Below, in pieces: positions 26,346 to 34,011 of a DNA stretch of 64,000 nucleotides. Source of the DNA: an uncultured Planctomycetota bacterium (GTDB lineage: Bacteria > Planctomycetota > Brocadiia > CAIUPP01). The stretch's first letter is position 1. Each line of letters opens with the position of its first letter. A model generated the notes under the pieces. That model worked only from the letters and a program-made list of their open reading frames with translations. It was not told the DNA's origin and searched no databases. The translations under genes and the position numbers were made by a program. The stretch lies in the NCBI GenBank assembly GCA_903901045.1, contig CAIUPP010000153.1, positions 1 to 64,000 of the forward strand, read 5' to 3'.

Positions 26346-27001
26346 CCGAAACGGCCTCACGTTTTCTCCGGCAGCTGGATATCCTGCCGCCGGAGAAGCT
26401 TTCGTTTCCCATCACCGTCGTCGGCGCCGGGGCGATTGGATCGGCTGCGGTCATCACGCTGACGAAGATGGGCTGCACAAACCTTATGGTCTGGGACGAC
26501 GACGTGCTAACCGAGCACAATGTCCCCAACCAGATGTGCGCCCTGGATGCGGTTGGCTTTCCCAAGGTTGAGGCGCTGGCCACGCTCGTCATCGAACTCA
26601 CCGGCACGTCCATTCAGACGCGGCGCGAACGTTACCGAGGGCAGCGGCTGGACGGAGTCGTCATCGCCGCCACCGACAATATGCAGGCCAGACAGGAGAT
26701 CTGGAAGCGCGCGAAGATGAACCGGTCCGTGCCGCTCCTGATTGACGCCCGGATGGGCGCGGAGTTTGCCCGCATCTACACAATACACCCCTCCAACCTG
26801 GACGAGGTGGACTTCTACGAGTCAAACCTGCATCCCGATGGAGAGGCAGAGCGCCTGCCGTGCTCCGCCCGGGCGATCATCTATTGCCCGACGGTCATTG
26901 GCGGCCTGATTGCCTTGCAGGTCAAGGCGCACGCCTTGGGCCAGCCGCTCAGACGTGAAATCCTCTTTGACCTACCCCGCCTGCAACTCATCACCCAGTG
27001 A
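26342..27001 (+). CDS. ThiF/E1-like adenylating enzyme, compact
   Basis: A 219-residue protein. ITVVGAGAIGSAAVITL (GAGAIG at 28-33) is the nucleotide-binding loop. WDDDVLTEHNVPNQ (51-64) is the E1/ThiF motif that normally reads 'D..E.sNl.RQ', here with Asn in place of the Arg. VIAATDNMQARQ (107-118) is the 'caDn...R' motif. C174 in ERLPCSARA and C182 are the candidates for a thioester cysteine. There is no CxxC zinc pair and no ubiquitin-fold C-terminal domain, so it is smaller than MoeB or eukaryotic E1. It should activate the Ubl at 23803. It is the last gene before a strong terminator. Confidence 0.82.
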   Translation: MTETASRFLRQLDILPPEKLSFPITVVGAGAIGSAAVITLTKMGCTNLMVWDDDVLTEHNVPNQMCALDAVGFPKVEALATLVIELTGTSIQTRRERYRGQRLDGVVIAATDNMQARQEIWKRAKMNRSVPLLIDARMGAEFARIYTIHPSNLDEVDFYESNLHPDGEAERLPCSARAIIYCPTVIGGLIALQVKAHALGQPLRREILFDLPRLQLITQ

Positions 27002-27042
27002 CCGGCAAGGTCACACTCTCCCGTTCCGCGCCTTTTCCATTT

Positions 27043-27094
27043 GCGCCGGCCGCCATGGTGCCCGTGCATCGTGGTGGCCGGCGCTTTTCTCTTT
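27043..27094 (+). terminator. Intrinsic terminator closing the ubiquitin-like operon
   Basis: GCGCCGGCCGCCA (27043-27055) pairs with TGGTGGCCGGCGC (27072-27084) around a 16-nt loop. TTTTCTCTTTT follows. It begins 42 nt after the stop of the E1-like gene and marks the likely end of the Ubl-E2-JAB-E1 transcript. The stem has one G-T pair. Confidence 0.8.
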
Positions 27095-27111
27095 TCGGAG
27101 ACTAATGCCCC

Positions 27112-27180
27112 ATGTGGCTTCTGATCGTCATCATCGTCTTGATTGTTCTGTATTTGCTCGGACGCGGCTGCTCACTATGA
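27112..27180 (+). CDS. Putative 22-residue single-span membrane micropeptide
   Basis: ATG 27112 to TGA 27178-27180 encodes MWLLIVIIVLIVLYLLGRGC then SL. It is almost entirely one hydrophobic helix with a small basic/Cys tail. CGGAG lies 11 nt upstream, a long but possible spacing. The stop overlaps the AAGGAG site of the DUF4230 gene, so coupling is plausible. Ending exactly at the next ribosome site and encoding an ideal membrane span argue against chance, but the evidence is limited. Confidence 0.4.
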   Translation: MWLLIVIIVLIVLYLLGRGCSL

Positions 27181-27192
27181 AGGAGTCCTGTT

Positions 27193-27798
27193 GTGCAAGA
27201 CGAAGTCAAGGCCCGTCTCATTGTGGCGCTGGTGAAATTTGCGGTGGTACTGGGCGTTCTGGCCGGGATCGGCTACTACATTTATCACGCCGTCCGTACG
27301 CCGCCCAAACCCACCACGAAGGAACTAATCGAAGTGATTCGTTCCGAGGAACTGTCGTTTCTGGTGACCGACCGGCTGGTTACCAAAGCTGTGGTCGAGT
27401 CGAAGGAGAACAACCTGTTTCTGGGCGTGCGCGAAGGCTACCTGATTGCTACCGTGCGCATCTACTTTGGCATCGATCTCAAGAGCCTTCCCGAAGATGC
27501 CGTGCAGGTCACCGATGGCATCATCTATATCATGGTGCCGGAGCCCCGCGAATTGGATTTCAGCGTGGACCTGGATTCGGCGCGCTTCCTGTCCAAACGG
27601 TCCGGGCTGGTTGTCCTGCGCGACTTCCTTCAGGACCTGAACTTCCAGCAAGAGCTCGAGCGGCAACTCCACCAGGCCGCCCAGGAGATGCTGCGTAACG
27701 AGAAACTTTTGCCGGGCCGGGAGGAGATCGTCAAGCGGCTGAACGGATGGGCGCCGGCTCTGAGCAGCCGGTGCAACATGAAGGTCATTTTTCGTTAG
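27193..27798 (+). CDS. DUF4230-family membrane-anchored protein
   Basis: A 201-residue protein with GTG start at 27193 and AAGGAG 7 nt upstream. Residues 12-32 (VKFAVVLGVLAGIGYYIYHAV) are a membrane anchor. The domain from TTKELIEVIRSEELSFLVT through GYLIATVRIYFGIDL and DGIIYIMVPEPRELDFSVD fits DUF4230, a family of membrane-tethered proteins of unknown role. It follows the terminator at 27043 and the micropeptide, so it may form its own small unit with the latter. Confidence 0.75.
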   Translation: MQDEVKARLIVALVKFAVVLGVLAGIGYYIYHAVRTPPKPTTKELIEVIRSEELSFLVTDRLVTKAVVESKENNLFLGVREGYLIATVRIYFGIDLKSLPEDAVQVTDGIIYIMVPEPRELDFSVDLDSARFLSKRSGLVVLRDFLQDLNFQQELERQLHQAAQEMLRNEKLLPGREEIVKRLNGWAPALSSRCNMKVIFR

Positions 27799-27823
27799 CG
27801 GTGGGGCCGGGTGTTCGGACTGA

Positions 27824-28483
27824 TCACATCGCCCGCCAGACCAGGCCCAGGACCTGCCCGACTTCCTCCACCTGGCCGCGGATCGCCGCGCCATCGTCCA
27901 GTCGGACAAACGCGCCTCGGGGTGTGCGCCGGGCCAGGACAAGTTTCCCGGCTTCCTTTCCCTTTGTGGAATGCCGAAGCACGACGATCTGACGAGACGT
28001 CGGTTTCGCCTTCTGGTCCATCAGGAGCAAATCCCCCCGGCGCAGCGACATTGCCGGCGCGTCGTAAGGAAGCTCCAGCACGTAGGGCAGAGTGGCCTCG
28101 GCCAGCAGCGGCACCGCATGCCCGGCGACCTCCGTACCGTATCCCGTGCGCGCCGGCGACTGAGCCGGGTCGCCCAGGCACGGTTCCGAGAGGGTATGCT
28201 TCAAGGACGGAGGGATTGCGGGCCCGACGAGCGGCTTGGCCATTGTCCCTTCGCCATGAAGCAGCCAACGGGAGTTGACGGCGAACTCGTCGGAGAACCG
28301 CCGCGCAAACAGTTCGGACAGAAGCCTGTGGCCGTTTTTGACGTCACTCAAGTACCCCTGTGGCACCGCAAGGCACTCGGCAATCTCCAACTGGGTCTGT
28401 CCCTTGGCGGTTAGTTCGTTCAACACCTGCACCAGCCGCTCCTGGCGCTGTTTTCGGACCTCTTCCGACGTTGGCTGGGGCAT
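27824..28483 (-). CDS. XRE-type repressor with degenerate S24 (LexA-like) C-terminal domain
   Basis: A 219-residue protein; the start at 28483 has GAGAGG upstream. Residues 29-53 (GQTQLEIAECLAVPQGYLSD) form a helix-turn-helix. The C-terminal half has the S24 layout, with DAPAMSLRRGDLLLMD at 141-156 where active LexA/CI proteins have 'GdSM.P.i..GD'. The nucleophilic Ser is replaced (DAPAM) and I see no catalytic Lys in the LVLARRTPRG strand. It is therefore probably not self-cleaving and may respond to a ligand or partner. It faces the resolvase/recombinase genes across a spacer with a promoter-embedded palindrome that is a good candidate operator. Confidence 0.75.
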   Translation of the reverse strand: MPQPTSEEVRKQRQERLVQVLNELTAKGQTQLEIAECLAVPQGYLSDVKNGHRLLSELFARRFSDEFAVNSRWLLHGEGTMAKPLVGPAIPPSLKHTLSEPCLGDPAQSPARTGYGTEVAGHAVPLLAEATLPYVLELPYDAPAMSLRRGDLLLMDQKAKPTSRQIVVLRHSTKGKEAGKLVLARRTPRGAFVRLDDGAAIRGQVEEVGQVLGLVWRAM

Positions 28484-28527
28484 ATCATGCCTCTCGAAAA
28501 AAAGTTTCCCAAAACCTCGAAATCCTC

Positions 28528-28556
28528 TTGACAATTACCGGGAAGGTAATTACCAT
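28528..28556 (+). promoter_or_regulatory. Promoter with operator palindrome between repressor and recombinase module
   Basis: TTGACA (28528-28533), 17-nt spacer, TACCAT (28551-28556) gives a good sigma-70-type promoter reading toward 28620. The spacer itself is ATTACC-GGGAA-GGTAAT (28534-28550), a perfect 6-bp inverted repeat filling the region between -35 and -10. Binding there would block RNA polymerase. The divergent repressor is the likely ligand. Confidence 0.65.
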
Positions 28557-28619
28557 TATCTTAACGGTATGTAACAGGGTAGCAAACTAGGACACCTTTT
28601 ACAAGAGGAGGAGGGAAAC

Positions 28620-28955
28620 ATGGACGCTAGGAAACGCAGTTGCGTGCCGGTTGGCTATGTTCGTTGCTCGACGCTTCGCCCCGGTCCGTTGGCCGAGCAG
28701 GTCGGCGCCATCGTCGCACTGGCGAGGCGTGGCGTGCCGCTCAAAGCATTGGCCGCCGACTTCAGCAACGGCCGAACGGTTAACCGAGCGGGTCTTCGCG
28801 GTCTGCTCGAAGCGGCCAAGGGTGGCCTTGTCAGCGAAGTCGTCGTGAGTCACCCGTCTCGGTTGGCACGTTCTTACGCCAAGCTGGAGGATCTTCTGCG
28901 GCAGTTCGACGCGCTCGGCGTGCGAGTCACGTTCGCCTCGCAGGTGACCCGGTAA
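28620..28955 (+). CDS. Orphan serine-resolvase catalytic domain
   Basis: A 111-residue protein with AAGAGGAGGAGGG before the ATG. VPVGYVRCSTLRPGPLAEQ has the catalytic-type Ser (S17) of resolvase/invertase N-terminal domains. VVVSHPSRLARSYAKLEDLL is the 'v...d..D.RLaR' helix that carries the active-site arginines. There is no C-terminal DNA-binding domain. It may be a regulatory or helper subunit for the large recombinase 500 bp downstream, or a degenerate copy. Same operon and orientation. Confidence 0.7.
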   Translation: MDARKRSCVPVGYVRCSTLRPGPLAEQVGAIVALARRGVPLKALAADFSNGRTVNRAGLRGLLEAAKGGLVSEVVVSHPSRLARSYAKLEDLLRQFDALGVRVTFASQVTR

Positions 28956-28967
28956 TAGGTGGATACC

Positions 28968-29429
28968 ATGGTCACCAACAACTCTACAGCATCGGAAGTT
29001 CTGAACACCGTTAAGCGTGAAGCGCAGGCCGCCGCGGTGGCGGCCTGCCGCTTCCTTGACCGGATCGGGTTTCCCAAAAGTCCTGTGCCTCTCGGATTCG
29101 CGCTGAGTCTTGCCGCGCGCGTTCGCTTCGTTCAATGGGACGCGATGGGATGGGGCCACCTCGTTCCGCCGGAGTGCAAACCGACTGAGGAGCATTTGGC
29201 GCGATTCATGCAGGATGCGGCTGATGGTCATCCGGTTGAAGCGGCATGGTCGAATACGCCGTCGGCGTTCCGAGAGTACTTCACCGCGTTGGTTTATCGC
29301 ACGGCATGGTCGGGCAGAACAGAACTCCGCGCGCCGGTGGCCGTCAACCGTGTCCGGCGTTTCAGCCCGGTGGAGTTGGACACGCTGGCGGCCTTTCTGT
29401 GGAAGTACCGGCGCGCCGGTCGCAACTGA
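28968..29429 (+). CDS. Hypothetical protein in recombinase operon, 153 residues
   Basis: ATG 28968 has AGGTGG at 28957-28962; an in-frame GTG at 28959 is possible. The sequence is mixed helical with several Trp (VRFVQWDAMGWGHLVPPECK, YRTAWSGRTEL). It has no motif I can name. It sits between the small resolvase domain and the large serine recombinase and may be a directionality or accessory factor, purely by position. Confidence 0.5.
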   Translation: MVTNNSTASEVLNTVKREAQAAAVAACRFLDRIGFPKSPVPLGFALSLAARVRFVQWDAMGWGHLVPPECKPTEEHLARFMQDAADGHPVEAAWSNTPSAFREYFTALVYRTAWSGRTELRAPVAVNRVRRFSPVELDTLAAFLWKYRRAGRN

Positions 29430-29460
29430 ACGAAAGAATGAACATGAAAGGAGAGAGGTC

Positions 29461-31533
29461 ATGGCTGCGCGCAAGAAGCACCGGGGGTTGATATACATCC
29501 GGCGCAGCACCTCGCGCCAGGAATTGAGTTTGCCCGCCCAACTGGAGTGGGCCCTGAAAGAAGCGGCGAAGCTTGGCGTTGTCGTCGACGCCTCATTGGC
29601 CGACTTGCAATTCATGCAGGAGAAAGGCCTCGTGTCCTACAAGTCCATCCGTCTCGACGACGGGCGAACTGGCGCCGACATGGAGCGGCCCGGGTTCATG
29701 GCCTTGCAGAAGGATGCCGTCGCCGACAAATCCATCAGCCACATCTTCATCCACAAGCGCGACCGTCTGGCCCGCCCGCAAGAGGTGACGGACATGATTC
29801 AGATCGAAAAGAAATTGCGCTATGCGGGTATCACGATCTGGCTTTCCGGTAAAGTCGGCGAACCGCTCGACGTCGGTCAGGCCAACCCGGTCGTCGATAT
29901 GGAACTGTACTTCGAGTATTACGAGAGTGGAGAGTACCTGCGCAAGCTGTCGGAACGCGTGGTCACCGCGCAGAAGACTCTGGCTGAGGGCGGCTTTCGC
30001 ACCGGCGGGAAGCCGCCGTACGGTTTTGGCCGGATTCTTGTTGACTCCAGTGGCAAGACACTCCAAGACCTTCCGCCCGGCCGACGCGTGCGCCAGCCTG
30101 GTTGCCACGTGCGTATCGTGGTGACCGACCCGGAGAAGATCAAGAACTGGGTCATGATCCTGGATCTCCGTAAGCAGGGATGGGGGATCAAGCGCATCGC
30201 CGCGCATTTGAACAAGCTCGGCATCCCCAGTCCGGACGTCGGCTGCGTCCGCAAAGACCACGGCATCGCCCACTATGTCAGCGGAAGGTGGTCGCCGGGA
30301 ACGGTGGCGGAACTGTGTCGCAATTCCGCGATCATCAGCGTCCAGCAGTTTGGCCGCCGCCTCGAAGGTGAGCACCGCCGCCACGGCGCCGACGGGTTCC
30401 GGCTCTTACAGGAGTCCGATCGCAACGCCCTCGGCAAGGCCAAGATGGTTAACAACGACCCCGCACGCTACATCGTCCGCCCGATCGGCATCAAGGAACA
30501 GTACGATCCTTTGGAGTGGGAGAGACTCCAGGCCGAGATTCACCGGCGTGGGACCCTGCAGCGTGGCATCCCGCGCACGAGGAATCCTGCTCGTTTCCCT
30601 CTTGCCTGCCGGGTGATTGACCTCACTGACAACTGCGGATCCGTCATGTACGGCCGAATCCATGGCAAACGGCTTATCTATGTTTGCGGACAATACAACC
30701 GCACCGCCGGGGCTGAATGCGCCGCCAACGCGGTCGATGCCGAGGCTCTCCTGCGCTTCAGCCTAGAGACTATCCGGCAAGTCATTGGACTGAATGGCGA
30801 AGATCGGCAGGAACTCAAACGCCTCTTGATGGAACAGGCTCAAAAAGAGCAGGTCGAGCCGGACCGTTCCCTTGAAATCAAACGTGACTTCCTGCAACGC
30901 GACATCACTCAAACGAAGGAGAACCTCGCCGTCGCCCAACGGCGGATGACCATTGAAAAGGATGACGCACGGTACCAAGCGTTGGCGGAGGAATTTGACC
31001 GCATCCGAAAGTACCTCCTTGACCAGGAGCAGCAGCTACACACACTGGAACAGAAGGCGCCAACGTTGGTGGTGGACTATGACCCGGATAAGGAAGTAGC
31101 CGCCGCCATGTCCCTTCTCGGAGAGGTCGACCGCATCACCGGCGACAGGGACGCTCGGGCCGAGATCAACGCGCTGTTGACGCGCTTGGGGATTCGAATC
31201 GGCTTGAACTTCGCCGCGGCGATCAAGGGCAAAGAGCGCGTGGTGCGAAAACTGGTCAACGGAATTATGGTATTTGGAAACAACGATCTTCCGGTGCCGA
31301 TTCATGGCAAGGACCGTGTCGAGCCCGCCGACGGGAATGGCCATGACGGCAAGAGTGCTAACCACGGTGAAAATGGAAAGGGAGGTGAGCAGGGAAAGAA
31401 TGCTGTCTCTGAAAACGCCGCAGCGGGAACCGGCTCGGAGCCGATTCCCGCCGTATCTGGCGTTCACTTCTGTGAACGTCGCCCACGAGAGGGCATTTCG
31501 TCCACAAAGGATGGTCGGGGCGGCGGGACTTGA
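29461..31533 (+). CDS. Large serine recombinase (integrase)
   Basis: A 690-residue protein; ATG 29461 follows AAGGAGAGAGGT. RGLIYIRRSTSRQELSLPAQ holds the nucleophilic Ser (S16) of the resolvase domain, and IFIHKRDRLARPQEVTDMI the arginine helix. GGKPPYGFGR starts the recombinase domain, and later regions include a zinc-ribbon-like segment (CRVIDLTDNCG, then VCGQYNRTAGAEC) and a long coiled coil around 450-560. Such enzymes integrate and excise phages and islands. The last ~100 residues are low-complexity (Gly, Glu, Asn). The last codons and stop lie inside a tRNA-Pro 3' fragment (31512-31563), suggesting that the gene end is adjacent to, or was altered at, an att-like junction. Confidence 0.88.
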   Translation: MAARKKHRGLIYIRRSTSRQELSLPAQLEWALKEAAKLGVVVDASLADLQFMQEKGLVSYKSIRLDDGRTGADMERPGFMALQKDAVADKSISHIFIHKRDRLARPQEVTDMIQIEKKLRYAGITIWLSGKVGEPLDVGQANPVVDMELYFEYYESGEYLRKLSERVVTAQKTLAEGGFRTGGKPPYGFGRILVDSSGKTLQDLPPGRRVRQPGCHVRIVVTDPEKIKNWVMILDLRKQGWGIKRIAAHLNKLGIPSPDVGCVRKDHGIAHYVSGRWSPGTVAELCRNSAIISVQQFGRRLEGEHRRHGADGFRLLQESDRNALGKAKMVNNDPARYIVRPIGIKEQYDPLEWERLQAEIHRRGTLQRGIPRTRNPARFPLACRVIDLTDNCGSVMYGRIHGKRLIYVCGQYNRTAGAECAANAVDAEALLRFSLETIRQVIGLNGEDRQELKRLLMEQAQKEQVEPDRSLEIKRDFLQRDITQTKENLAVAQRRMTIEKDDARYQALAEEFDRIRKYLLDQEQQLHTLEQKAPTLVVDYDPDKEVAAAMSLLGEVDRITGDRDARAEINALLTRLGIRIGLNFAAAIKGKERVVRKLVNGIMVFGNNDLPVPIHGKDRVEPADGNGHDGKSANHGENGKGGEQGKNAVSENAAAGTGSEPIPAVSGVHFCERRPREGISSTKDGRGGGT

Positions 31534-31563
31534 ACCCGCGACCTCCAGACCCCCAGTCTGGCG
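31512..31563 (-). pseudogene. 3' part of tRNA-Pro(GGG) with encoded CCA
   Basis: Read on the minus strand: CCAGA-CTGGGGG-TCTGG is an anticodon arm with GGG anticodon, followed by AGGTC, a GCGGG-TTCAAGT-CCCGC T-arm, CGCCCCG acceptor strand, A and CCA. The 5' half (D-arm and 5' acceptor) is missing and replaced by insertion-sequence DNA. Positions 31521-31563 (43 bp) recur identically at 44761-44803. Confidence 0.75.
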
Positions 31564-31836
31564 TACCTGGGCCATTAGTGATTTGTGGGTATAGAGTTAT
31601 GGCGACGGCGTATCGGCAAGTGACCGAAATGGTGCTCGGAGGTTAAGTGATCTTCGATCTGTGGTGGAAGGGAGATAGCTGTAGCCGGATACTCACGCCA
31701 CTCAAGATCAACGACCGCCCCGATCCCTTGGCAATCGGGTGCTGGACAAGAGTTTCGTCCCCTTGGCAAAAGGCGAAGTGCGGTGCCGGGAACGGTTGAG
31801 AGGACTTGTCAGGTCCTATTATCGGGCGGCGGCATA
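31554..31836 (+). mobile_element. Internally deleted derivative of the rve-type insertion sequence
   Basis: The left part (AGTCTGGCGTACCT, cattag, then CAAGTGACCGAAATGGTGCT) matches the non-coding left region of the copies at 41.5 and 38.5 kb. The right end encodes RLRGLVRSYYRAAA followed by TAA (to 31836), the same C-terminal phrase as the two full transposases (LGGLIRSYYRTAA, LGGLIKAYYRAAA). Nearly all of the transposase gene is missing. It is therefore a MITE-like deletion derivative. Confidence 0.65.
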
Positions 31837-31991
31837 AGGCCGCCATCTGGCCGACAGTTACCACCTTGCACACGGTAGTCTGCTCACTCTATACTGTGGC
31901 CCGATGCAGGGAACTCCCGGCGAAAGGGTAGTGCCATGACACGGCCTGTGACGGCACGCGCAAATGTCAAGACTTTTGGAGGGCAGGCAAC

Positions 31992-33044
31992 ATGATGACG
32001 TTCCGCGGAACTCGCCTCCAGAACCTGCGCCTTCCGCTGGGAACGGTGTGGCTTCTTGAAACGCTGGCGGAATCCAAGGGACGACAGGCGCTCTTCGAGA
32101 AACAGTCCCCCCAGATTCTAAAGGCCCTGCGGGAGATGGCTCTCGTCGAAAGCGCGGAATCCTCGAACCGCATTGAGGGCGTCACTGTCGAACCTGCTCG
32201 ATTGCGCCCACTTGTGCTCGGCAACACGCGCCCGCGCGACCGGTCGGAAGAGGAACTTGTGGGATATCGCAGGGCGCTGAACTGGATGCACACGCAGCAT
32301 GAAAAGATACCGGTGACGCCGGAGACCTGCTTGCGGCTTCACGCACTGGCTCAGGGCGGAACAAGCGGGGACGCGGGCCGGTGGAAGGAAAGACCGAATG
32401 ACATTATCCAGTTCCATGCGGACGGCCGGCATGTGGTTCGCTTCCGTCCAGTTCTTCCAGATCAAGTCCCCGCCGCAATGGACGAATTGTGCCTGGGGTA
32501 TAGGCACGCCATTGACCAACTTCGCGTTACCCCGCTTGTGGCGACGGCCGCCCTCATTCTGGACTTCCTCTGCATCCACCCCTTCCGCGACGGAAACGGG
32601 CGGGTGTCCAGGCTCCTGACCGTGCTGGCGCTCTATCATCACGGACACGACGTCGGTCGTTACATTAGCCACGAGCGAATTGTGGAGCAGACCAAGGAGG
32701 ACTATTACGAGGCCCTCCAGCGCAGTTCCACCGGCTGGCATGAAGGAAAGCACGACATGCTTCTGTGGTTCAGTTATCTGCTTTCAACGTGGCGCATGGC
32801 CTACCGGGAATTCGAGGAGCGCGCCGGGCGGGAACGACCGCCGCGCGGCTCCAAGGCCGACCTGGTTGCCCACGCCCTGGAACACGTTGTGAGTCCGTTC
32901 GGCATCGCCGATATCGAGAGACTCTGCCCCAGCGTCAGCCGGGACATGATTCGCATCGTCATGAACCGATGGCGCGATGAGGGCCGAATCGAGATCGTAG
33001 GGCGAGGTCGCGACGCAAAGTGGCGTCACACAGGCAAAAAGTAG
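31992..33044 (+). CDS. Fic-family protein (AMP transferase type) with C-terminal winged helix
   Basis: A 350-residue protein; GGAGGG 8 nt before ATG 31992. IHPFRDGNGRVSR (HPFRDGNGR at 196-204) is a complete Fic active site with catalytic His. ESSNRIEGV (S58...E62-G63) fits the N-terminal inhibitory alpha-helix motif [S/T]xxxE[G/N], so the protein is self-restrained (class II arrangement). The last ~65 residues (LVAHALEHVVSPFGIADIER, then RWRDEGRIEIVGRG) look like a winged helix. Fic proteins transfer AMP to target proteins, and such stand-alone forms occur in defence and toxin islands. The next gene is a 96-residue protein of unknown role. Confidence 0.85.
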   Translation: MMTFRGTRLQNLRLPLGTVWLLETLAESKGRQALFEKQSPQILKALREMALVESAESSNRIEGVTVEPARLRPLVLGNTRPRDRSEEELVGYRRALNWMHTQHEKIPVTPETCLRLHALAQGGTSGDAGRWKERPNDIIQFHADGRHVVRFRPVLPDQVPAAMDELCLGYRHAIDQLRVTPLVATAALILDFLCIHPFRDGNGRVSRLLTVLALYHHGHDVGRYISHERIVEQTKEDYYEALQRSSTGWHEGKHDMLLWFSYLLSTWRMAYREFEERAGRERPPRGSKADLVAHALEHVVSPFGIADIERLCPSVSRDMIRIVMNRWRDEGRIEIVGRGRDAKWRHTGKK

Positions 33045-33047
33045 GAC

Positions 33048-33065
33048 TACCACGATAACGTGGTA
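33048..33065. repeat. Palindrome downstream of the Fic gene
   Basis: TACCACG-ATAA-CGTGGTA, 7-bp perfect arms. There is no T-tract, so it is more likely a protein-binding site or mRNA hairpin than a terminator. It lies 3 nt after the fic stop and 86 nt before the next ORF. Confidence 0.4.
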
Positions 33066-33150
33066 ATAAATGTGGGAGTTCCCGTTACATTGAAAAGATG
33101 CATCGTGCCGTTACAGGTAATATGATTTTTGCCAAGAAAGACTCCCGGCC

Positions 33151-33441
33151 ATGTCAAAGAAGAATACCTCTATCACGAACTCCGCTGAACCGACAGCGCT
33201 CGCCAAGGAGGTCCTCGACAGGCATTTCCCAGGCGGGTTCACGGTTCGTGATGAAGCCAATGCACTAACGGCCTTTGCCTTTCGCAATGGGATGCTGGAG
33301 AAGCTTCACGCGGGCGCACCCTCGCCGTTGCTGTCGGATACCTCCCTGAGTCGCATCACCGACAGCGAGATGAAGACGTTGATGATCGAGGCGTCGGAGA
33401 AACTGGCGAAGCTTCTGGACTTGCGCGACAGAAACCCTTAG
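33151..33441 (+). CDS. Small hypothetical protein, 96 residues
   Basis: ORF following the Fic gene on the same strand. It reads TALAKEVLDRHFPGGFTVRD near the start and SEMKTLMIEASEKLAKLLDL near the end, both helical. Composition is normal for a soluble protein. It has no recognisable motif and a poor ribosome site. It may be a Fic-associated factor. Confidence 0.45.
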   Translation: MSKKNTSITNSAEPTALAKEVLDRHFPGGFTVRDEANALTAFAFRNGMLEKLHAGAPSPLLSDTSLSRITDSEMKTLMIEASEKLAKLLDLRDRNP

Positions 33442-33556
33442 GCGTACAGGGAGTTTGTCCATGCCTACGGCGTGTTTCATTGCGCTGCATGGAAACGGTG
33501 ATGTGAGCGCCCGCTAGACTCCACAAGACCGCACTTTGCTACCGTGCGGCCTCCTC

Positions 33557-33702
33557 CCGCCAGACTCCGCGCCCACCTCGCTGGTGCTGGAGGTCAGGAC
33601 ACTATAGTCAACTCCTGTCATCTCCTGACAATTTGGCGGTCTGCAAATAGATGGACGGAACTCATTTTGTATTAGGAGATAGCTTCTGCTGGCTTGAACC
33701 CT
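33557..33702 (+). repeat. Cassette-border repeat, copy 1 (~145 bp)
   Basis: Begins CCGCCAGACTCCGC and contains ACTATAGTCAACTC and the fully conserved inverted repeat TGTCATCTCCTGACA (33616-33630). It is clearly related to 38281-38668 and 41290-41683 but stops after GAACCCTT, without the tRNA-like part. No coding potential. Confidence 0.7.
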
Positions 33703-33721
33703 TGCCGTCCCGGCAGGCCAA

Positions 33722-34009
33722 TCAGAAGCGGACGATTCCCAACTCATTCGAGCTTTCACTATCCTCGTCTGGATACTCAACGCCCGCCTGCTCACACAAG
33801 TCTCTCAACACTGCTTCCCGGTTCACCTCAGGCGATTCCGGCTCGTAGGCGAAGCAAAGGAACACCTCCTCTCCCTGTTCGTCCGCTCGCGTGAGGTTGC
33901 AGAGGGGCTCCTGGCCCGGATCATTGTGCTTGCGGCAGGAGGCGCACAGGTCCGGCATGGGCGTCAAATCCGGGTTGAATTCCGTACCGTCGTCATTGAA
34001 GTAGCGCAT
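33722..34009 (-). CDS. Small Cys-containing protein, 95 residues
   Basis: ATG 34009 begins 2 nt after the stop of the CcbP-like gene, so the two are coupled. MRYFNDDGTEFNPDLTPMPD is followed by CASCRKHNDPGQEPLCNLTR and FLCFAYEP, four Cys that could bind a metal. The C-terminus is acidic. The family is not recognised, though MRYFND.G...NPDL.p.P.lC..C resembles small proteins often annotated next to CcbP-like genes. Confidence 0.6.
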   Translation of the reverse strand: MRYFNDDGTEFNPDLTPMPDLCASCRKHNDPGQEPLCNLTRADEQGEEVFLCFAYEPESPEVNREAVLRDLCEQAGVEYPDEDSESSNELGIVRF

Positions 34010-34011
34010 GG

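Noticed and set aside
29593-30384. A 263-codon minus-strand ORF opposite the serine recombinase
   Set aside because: Shadow of the recombinase; no motif or RBS.
31512-31563. A functional tRNA-Pro gene
   Set aside because: Only the anticodon arm, T-arm and 3' acceptor are present; the 5' acceptor strand CGGGGCG and D-arm are missing on the other side, so it cannot fold into a complete tRNA.
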